Made by a program: the position numbers and the translations under genes. The notes below the pieces were generated by a model. The model did not search any database. It had not been told where the DNA came from and saw only the letters and a list, made by a program, of their open reading frames with translations. Below are positions 60,650 through 64,000 of a stretch of DNA of 64,000 bases, piece after piece. The DNA is from Flavobacterium psychrophilum. Lineage in GTDB: Bacteria; Bacteroidota; Bacteroidia; Flavobacteriales; Flavobacteriaceae. The DNA is taken from positions 1 to 64,000 of the forward strand of contig CAMCVA010000010.1 in assembly GCA_945879625.1 (NCBI GenBank), written 5' to 3'. Every line of letters begins with the position of its first letter. The stretch's first letter is position 1.

Positions 60650-62956
60650 ATGAAATTAAGCGGCTACATTCAACTATTTAGTATTCTATTCTTGCTACTA
60701 GCTGAGTATTCCTATAGCCAAAATGTTTCTATTGATGACACCTATACCGCACAACAATTGGTCGAGAACATCTTGATTAACAACCCCTGTGCCGCGGTCT
60801 CCAATGTAACGGTGAGCGGTGATCCCTTTAGCGGAGCACAAAAAAGTTTTGGCTACTTTGCCAACGGCGGCGGAACCTTTCCCTTTGCCAACGGCGTGAT
60901 TTTATGTACTGCTCGGGCCACACGTGCTGCTGGCCCTAATACAAATCTCATTGATGAAGGCCAAAATACTTGGCAAGGCGATTTAGATTTAGAACAAGCG
61001 ATTAGCATGACCAATACCTACAACGCAACTACTTTAGAATTCGATTTTACGCCCCAAAACAGCAACTTTCGATTCAACTATATTTTTGCGTCTGAGGAAT
61101 ACCAAGGCACTGCGCCTTGCCGTTACTCGGACGGATTTGCATTTTTACTGAAAGAAGTGGGTAGTTCGGCGCCCTATCAAAACTTGGCCTTGATTCCAGG
61201 GACAACTACTCCTGTGCTCGTCACTTCGGTGCATCCCGCTATTTCAGGATCTTGTGCGGCAGCCAATCCTACTTTTTTTGGCGGATACAACGGCTCGACG
61301 GCTCCCATCAATTTTAATGGGCAAACAATAGTCATGACCGCGCAAGCTACCGTAATTCCAGGACGAAATTACCACATCAAATTGGTGATCGCCGACCACG
61401 AAAATGTGCGGTATGATTCGGCTATTTTTTTGGGTGGCGGCAGTTTTAATTTGGGAATAGATTTGGGTCCCGATCGATTAGTGGCTGCCAATAACCCAAT
61501 CTGCGAAGGCAACCCGATCACCTTAAACGCCACCCAAGCTGGCACTAATTTCTACCAATGGTTTTTAAACGGAAACCCGCTGACAATCGAAACCAATCCA
61601 ACACTCACCATTGCCAATTCGGTTTCGGGAACCTACAGCGTGGCCATTACCGCAGCCAGCAGCAGTTGTGCCAGTACCGGCAGTTGTATACTCGAATTTG
61701 TACCCAAACCAATGTTGGTTCCCTCTACCCTCTTGGCTTGCGACGACAACCTAGATGGTTCGGCCGTGTTTAATCTTACAAAACTCACTACGCTAGTTAC
61801 CAATAACAACAGCAGTTATGGACAAGTGCTCTATTTTGAATCGGGAACTGCAGCTCAACAATTTGATGTAAATCTGGCCATATCAACCCCAACTACATAT
61901 TCATCGGTACCCAAAACCATCTATGCCGCCGTGCAAACTAATTTTGGTTGTGTGGCAGTGGTTGTGATACAATTGCAAATTTCTTCGGCTACTGTTCCGC
62001 AAAACCTTAGCTATGCCAGTTGTGATTTGGACGGCACAGTCGACGGTTTTTTTGGATTTACTTTGGCCAATATTAATCCGCTATTACTCAATTCGTTGCC
62101 TACAGGTTTGGTGATTCAATATTACGCCAACCTAGTTGATGCCCAGGCCGAACAAAATGCGCTACCCGCTGTTTTTACAAACACCACGATAAATCAGCAG
62201 ACAATTTATGCCAAGATTTCCAACGGCCCCGATTGTTTTGGCATCAGCCCCATTAGCCTAGAAGTAAACCGCAACGAGCCAGCAAATTTTGCCGATAGCA
62301 GCTTGTATTTGTGTCCGTTACAAACGCTAGATTTGGCCGTTGATCCTATTTTTAGTTCCTATTCTTGGTCCAATGGCCCATTAAGTCCAGGCATTCGCAT
62401 TGACACAGCCAACACCTATACGGTAACCGTAACCGATGCCAACGGCTGTGAAGCACGTAAAAATTTCATCGTAATCAATTCGAGTGCACCCAACATTACA
62501 GGAGTAGAAATTGATCAATTTCAAGCTAACGGCGCCAGTATTCAAATTACTGTGAGCGGAACCGGCAGCTACGAATACAGCCTCAACGGAATCGATTTTC
62601 AGAGCAGTTCCCTTTTCACCCAAGTGCCGCCAGCCGCCTATATTCTTACTGTTCAAGATATTCACCGCTGCGGAAATGATACCGAGATCATCTATGTATT
62701 GGATTACCCGCGTTTCTTTACACCCAATGGCGATGGATTTAACGATTTGTGGCGCATTGAAAATTTAAAATTTGTATCTAAAGCAAAACTGCGTATTTTT
62801 GATCGCTTTGGTAAATTGCTCAAAGAATTGTCAGAAGCCAGCGAAGGTTGGGATGGTAATTATCTAGGAAAACAATTACCGGCTGATGATTATTGGTTTA
62901 GTATTTACTTTGACCAATCCGAAACATTAACAGGAAACTTTAGTCTAAAACGCTAA
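60650..62956 (+). CDS. Choice-of-anchor-L secreted protein with T9SS type B domain
   Basis: Protein of 768 residues. Signal peptide of about 24 residues (LFSILFLLLAEYSYSQ). About residues 35-245 form a choice-of-anchor L domain (TAQQLVENILINNPCAAVSN, SFGYFANGGGTFPFANGVIL, FIFASEEYQ-type segment YIFASEEYQGTAPC, GFAFLLKEV). About 285-620 are Ig/PKD-like beta modules with paired Cys. The last about 80 residues are the gliding-motility-associated C-terminal domain: RFFTPNGDGFNDLWRI, LRIFDRFGKLLKEL, GWDGNYLGKQLPADDYWFSI. Exported by the type IX system and surface-bound, probably an adhesin. It lies 18 bp before the next gene. Confidence 0.92.
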   Translation: MKLSGYIQLFSILFLLLAEYSYSQNVSIDDTYTAQQLVENILINNPCAAVSNVTVSGDPFSGAQKSFGYFANGGGTFPFANGVILCTARATRAAGPNTNLIDEGQNTWQGDLDLEQAISMTNTYNATTLEFDFTPQNSNFRFNYIFASEEYQGTAPCRYSDGFAFLLKEVGSSAPYQNLALIPGTTTPVLVTSVHPAISGSCAAANPTFFGGYNGSTAPINFNGQTIVMTAQATVIPGRNYHIKLVIADHENVRYDSAIFLGGGSFNLGIDLGPDRLVAANNPICEGNPITLNATQAGTNFYQWFLNGNPLTIETNPTLTIANSVSGTYSVAITAASSSCASTGSCILEFVPKPMLVPSTLLACDDNLDGSAVFNLTKLTTLVTNNNSSYGQVLYFESGTAAQQFDVNLAISTPTTYSSVPKTIYAAVQTNFGCVAVVVIQLQISSATVPQNLSYASCDLDGTVDGFFGFTLANINPLLLNSLPTGLVIQYYANLVDAQAEQNALPAVFTNTTINQQTIYAKISNGPDCFGISPISLEVNRNEPANFADSSLYLCPLQTLDLAVDPIFSSYSWSNGPLSPGIRIDTANTYTVTVTDANGCEARKNFIVINSSAPNITGVEIDQFQANGASIQITVSGTGSYEYSLNGIDFQSSSLFTQVPPAAYILTVQDIHRCGNDTEIIYVLDYPRFFTPNGDGFNDLWRIENLKFVSKAKLRIFDRFGKLLKELSEASEGWDGNYLGKQLPADDYWFSIYFDQSETLTGNFSLKR

Positions 62957-62974
62957 AAAAATTATATTTATTCT

Positions 62975-64000
62975 ATGAAAGTTAAAGCACTGCTGCTTCT
63001 TATGGTATTACTTGCCTGGCAAGGATACGGTCAATTTAGCAAAACCCATTATTTGCCCCCCTTATCTGGTTCAGACAATAATGGATCAAGCGCGCAAGAG
63101 CAATATATTTACATTTCTACACCAAACGTTAATCCCGTAAATTTTGTAATCAAACGATTGGGAGGAACAAATGTGTCAGGGACGGTTTCAAAGTTAACAC
63201 CCTATGTCTATAATGTAGGATTTGGTTCAAACACGCAATTAATGGTTCCAAACATCCAGGCCAGTACAGTTCGAACTGACAAAGGAATAATTATTGAAGC
63301 GGAAGATCTGATCTACGCCACCGTGCGCATCATTGCCGGAAACGGAAATCAATCTGGAGCAGTGGTGTCCAAAGGAATTGCAGCCTTGGGGAAGGAATTT
63401 CGTATCGGATCTTTTCTCAATCCAAACAATGGCGGCTTGGGCAACAATGTGCATACATTTATTGCTATTTTGGCCACCGAAAACAATACAACGGTTCAGT
63501 TTGGCGAAATCCAACCCGGAGTTACATTAATTAATAATGGCGGAGGAAGTAATCCGGCTCCAGTAGTTTTAAATAGCGGCGAAAGTTATGTACTGGCTGT
63601 AGAAGGACCTTCAGCGGCCAACCTAACCGGATTAATTGGTTCCTTGGTTACAGCGGATAAACCTATTGCTGTAAATTGTGGTTCGTTTACCGGATCAAAT
63701 GCCTCCCAAAATTTAGACTTGGGTTTTGATCAGATTGTTTCTGCCGAACGGACAGGCAAGGAATATATTTTCATCAAAAGTACCGGCCAAGATATCGTAG
63801 AACGAATATTGCTCATTGCTCACGAAGACAACACCGAAATTTACCTCAATGGCAACACAACCACCGCTGCCTATACTCTAAATGCTGGAAATTACGTGGC
63901 TCTTGATGGCAGCAATTACTCGACAAACGGGAATTTGTTTGTGTCCTCCTCCAAAAATGTTTTTGCCTATCAAACCATTGGCGACGACAGCCGCACCGAT
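62975..64000 (+). CDS. IgGFc-binding-like secreted protein, 5' part
   Basis: Partial gene; 342 codons are open to the window edge. A signal peptide (VKALLLLMVLLAWQGYGQ) is followed by a beta-rich region: YISTPNVNPVNFVIKRL, FIAILATENNTTVQFGEIQP, ILLIAHEDNTEIYLNGNTTT and NVFAYQTIGDDS, the pattern of IgGFc-binding N-terminal domain proteins. Related proteins usually end in a T9SS type B domain, which would lie outside the window. Spacing of 18 bp to the previous adhesin indicates an operon of surface proteins. The start is ATG 62975. Confidence 0.85.
   Translation, partial: MKVKALLLLMVLLAWQGYGQFSKTHYLPPLSGSDNNGSSAQEQYIYISTPNVNPVNFVIKRLGGTNVSGTVSKLTPYVYNVGFGSNTQLMVPNIQASTVRTDKGIIIEAEDLIYATVRIIAGNGNQSGAVVSKGIAALGKEFRIGSFLNPNNGGLGNNVHTFIAILATENNTTVQFGEIQPGVTLINNGGGSNPAPVVLNSGESYVLAVEGPSAANLTGLIGSLVTADKPIAVNCGSFTGSNASQNLDLGFDQIVSAERTGKEYIFIKSTGQDIVERILLIAHEDNTEIYLNGNTTTAAYTLNAGNYVALDGSNYSTNGNLFVSSSKNVFAYQTIGDDSRTD

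Overview
The window is chromosomal DNA from a member of the Bacteroidota, most probably Flavobacteriaceae. The signs are two complete proteins with type IX secretion (T9SS) type B C-terminal domains, many promoters of the Bacteroidetes type (TAnnTTTG -7 box, sometimes with TTG 17 to 23 bp upstream), frequent GTG and TTG starts without clear Shine-Dalgarno sequences, and families typical of the group (OstA-like, DUF5606, flavobacterial small membrane protein, nucleoid-associated NA37). I see no rRNA, prophage, complete insertion sequence or CRISPR array. One tRNA is present, tRNA-Ser(UGA), at the left edge.

Layout. 1-3.6 kb: tRNA-Ser and a leftward three-gene surface-polysaccharide operon (acyltransferase, sugar aminotransferase, Wzx flippase). 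3.7-20.1 kb: mainly rightward housekeeping genes (T9SS cargo, SpoU methyltransferase, RelA/SpoT, Fur-family regulator, purA, nhaA, OstA-like, class III aminotransferase, TPR protein, aroE, DUF349). 20.5-24.7 kb: leftward mazG, DUF5606, def and ruvX, with a 1.8 kb repeat-rich island between def and ruvX that holds a small polyvalent-protein-type kinase. 24.9-31.7 kb: dapD, then an LPS-core-like cluster of five glycosyltransferases, a Kdo/WaaP-type kinase and a methyltransferase. 31.7-40.8 kb: tsaC, cca, ctaA, corA, hutI, a coiled-coil membrane protein, hutG and a DEAD-box helicase. 40.8-50.3 kb: ettA, cytochrome c, a 58-residue membrane protein, holA, an HsdR-N-like nuclease-fold protein, a glycosyltransferase, an OmpA lipoprotein, a YciO-like protein and a UvrD helicase. 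50.3-60.6 kb: M1 aminopeptidase, recG, bestrophin, an AT-rich accessory gene, pheT, a pRiA4b ORF-3-like protein and NA37. 60.6-64 kb: two large secreted adhesin-like proteins, the second cut by the window edge.

Most genes are ordinary core genes. The unusual part is the intergenic DNA. At about ten loci it carries degenerate tandem heptanucleotide repeats whose unit differs between loci (gattgtt, gtttcag, ttgtcag, ttatgag, gtgggaa, gtcgaaa, ttttgtt). Many lie beside a dispersed 14-bp motif, AGTATACTAAGAAC. One array reads into the 3' end of a class III aminotransferase and supplies its last residues and stop codon. Another lies directly upstream of holA. In the def-ruvX island a 260-275 bp composite element occurs as a direct repeat on either side of the kinase gene, and one of its hairpins shows a compensatory base change between the copies. 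These repeats are the best candidates for something not yet described. All family assignments were made by eye from motifs and overall resemblance; no database search was run.
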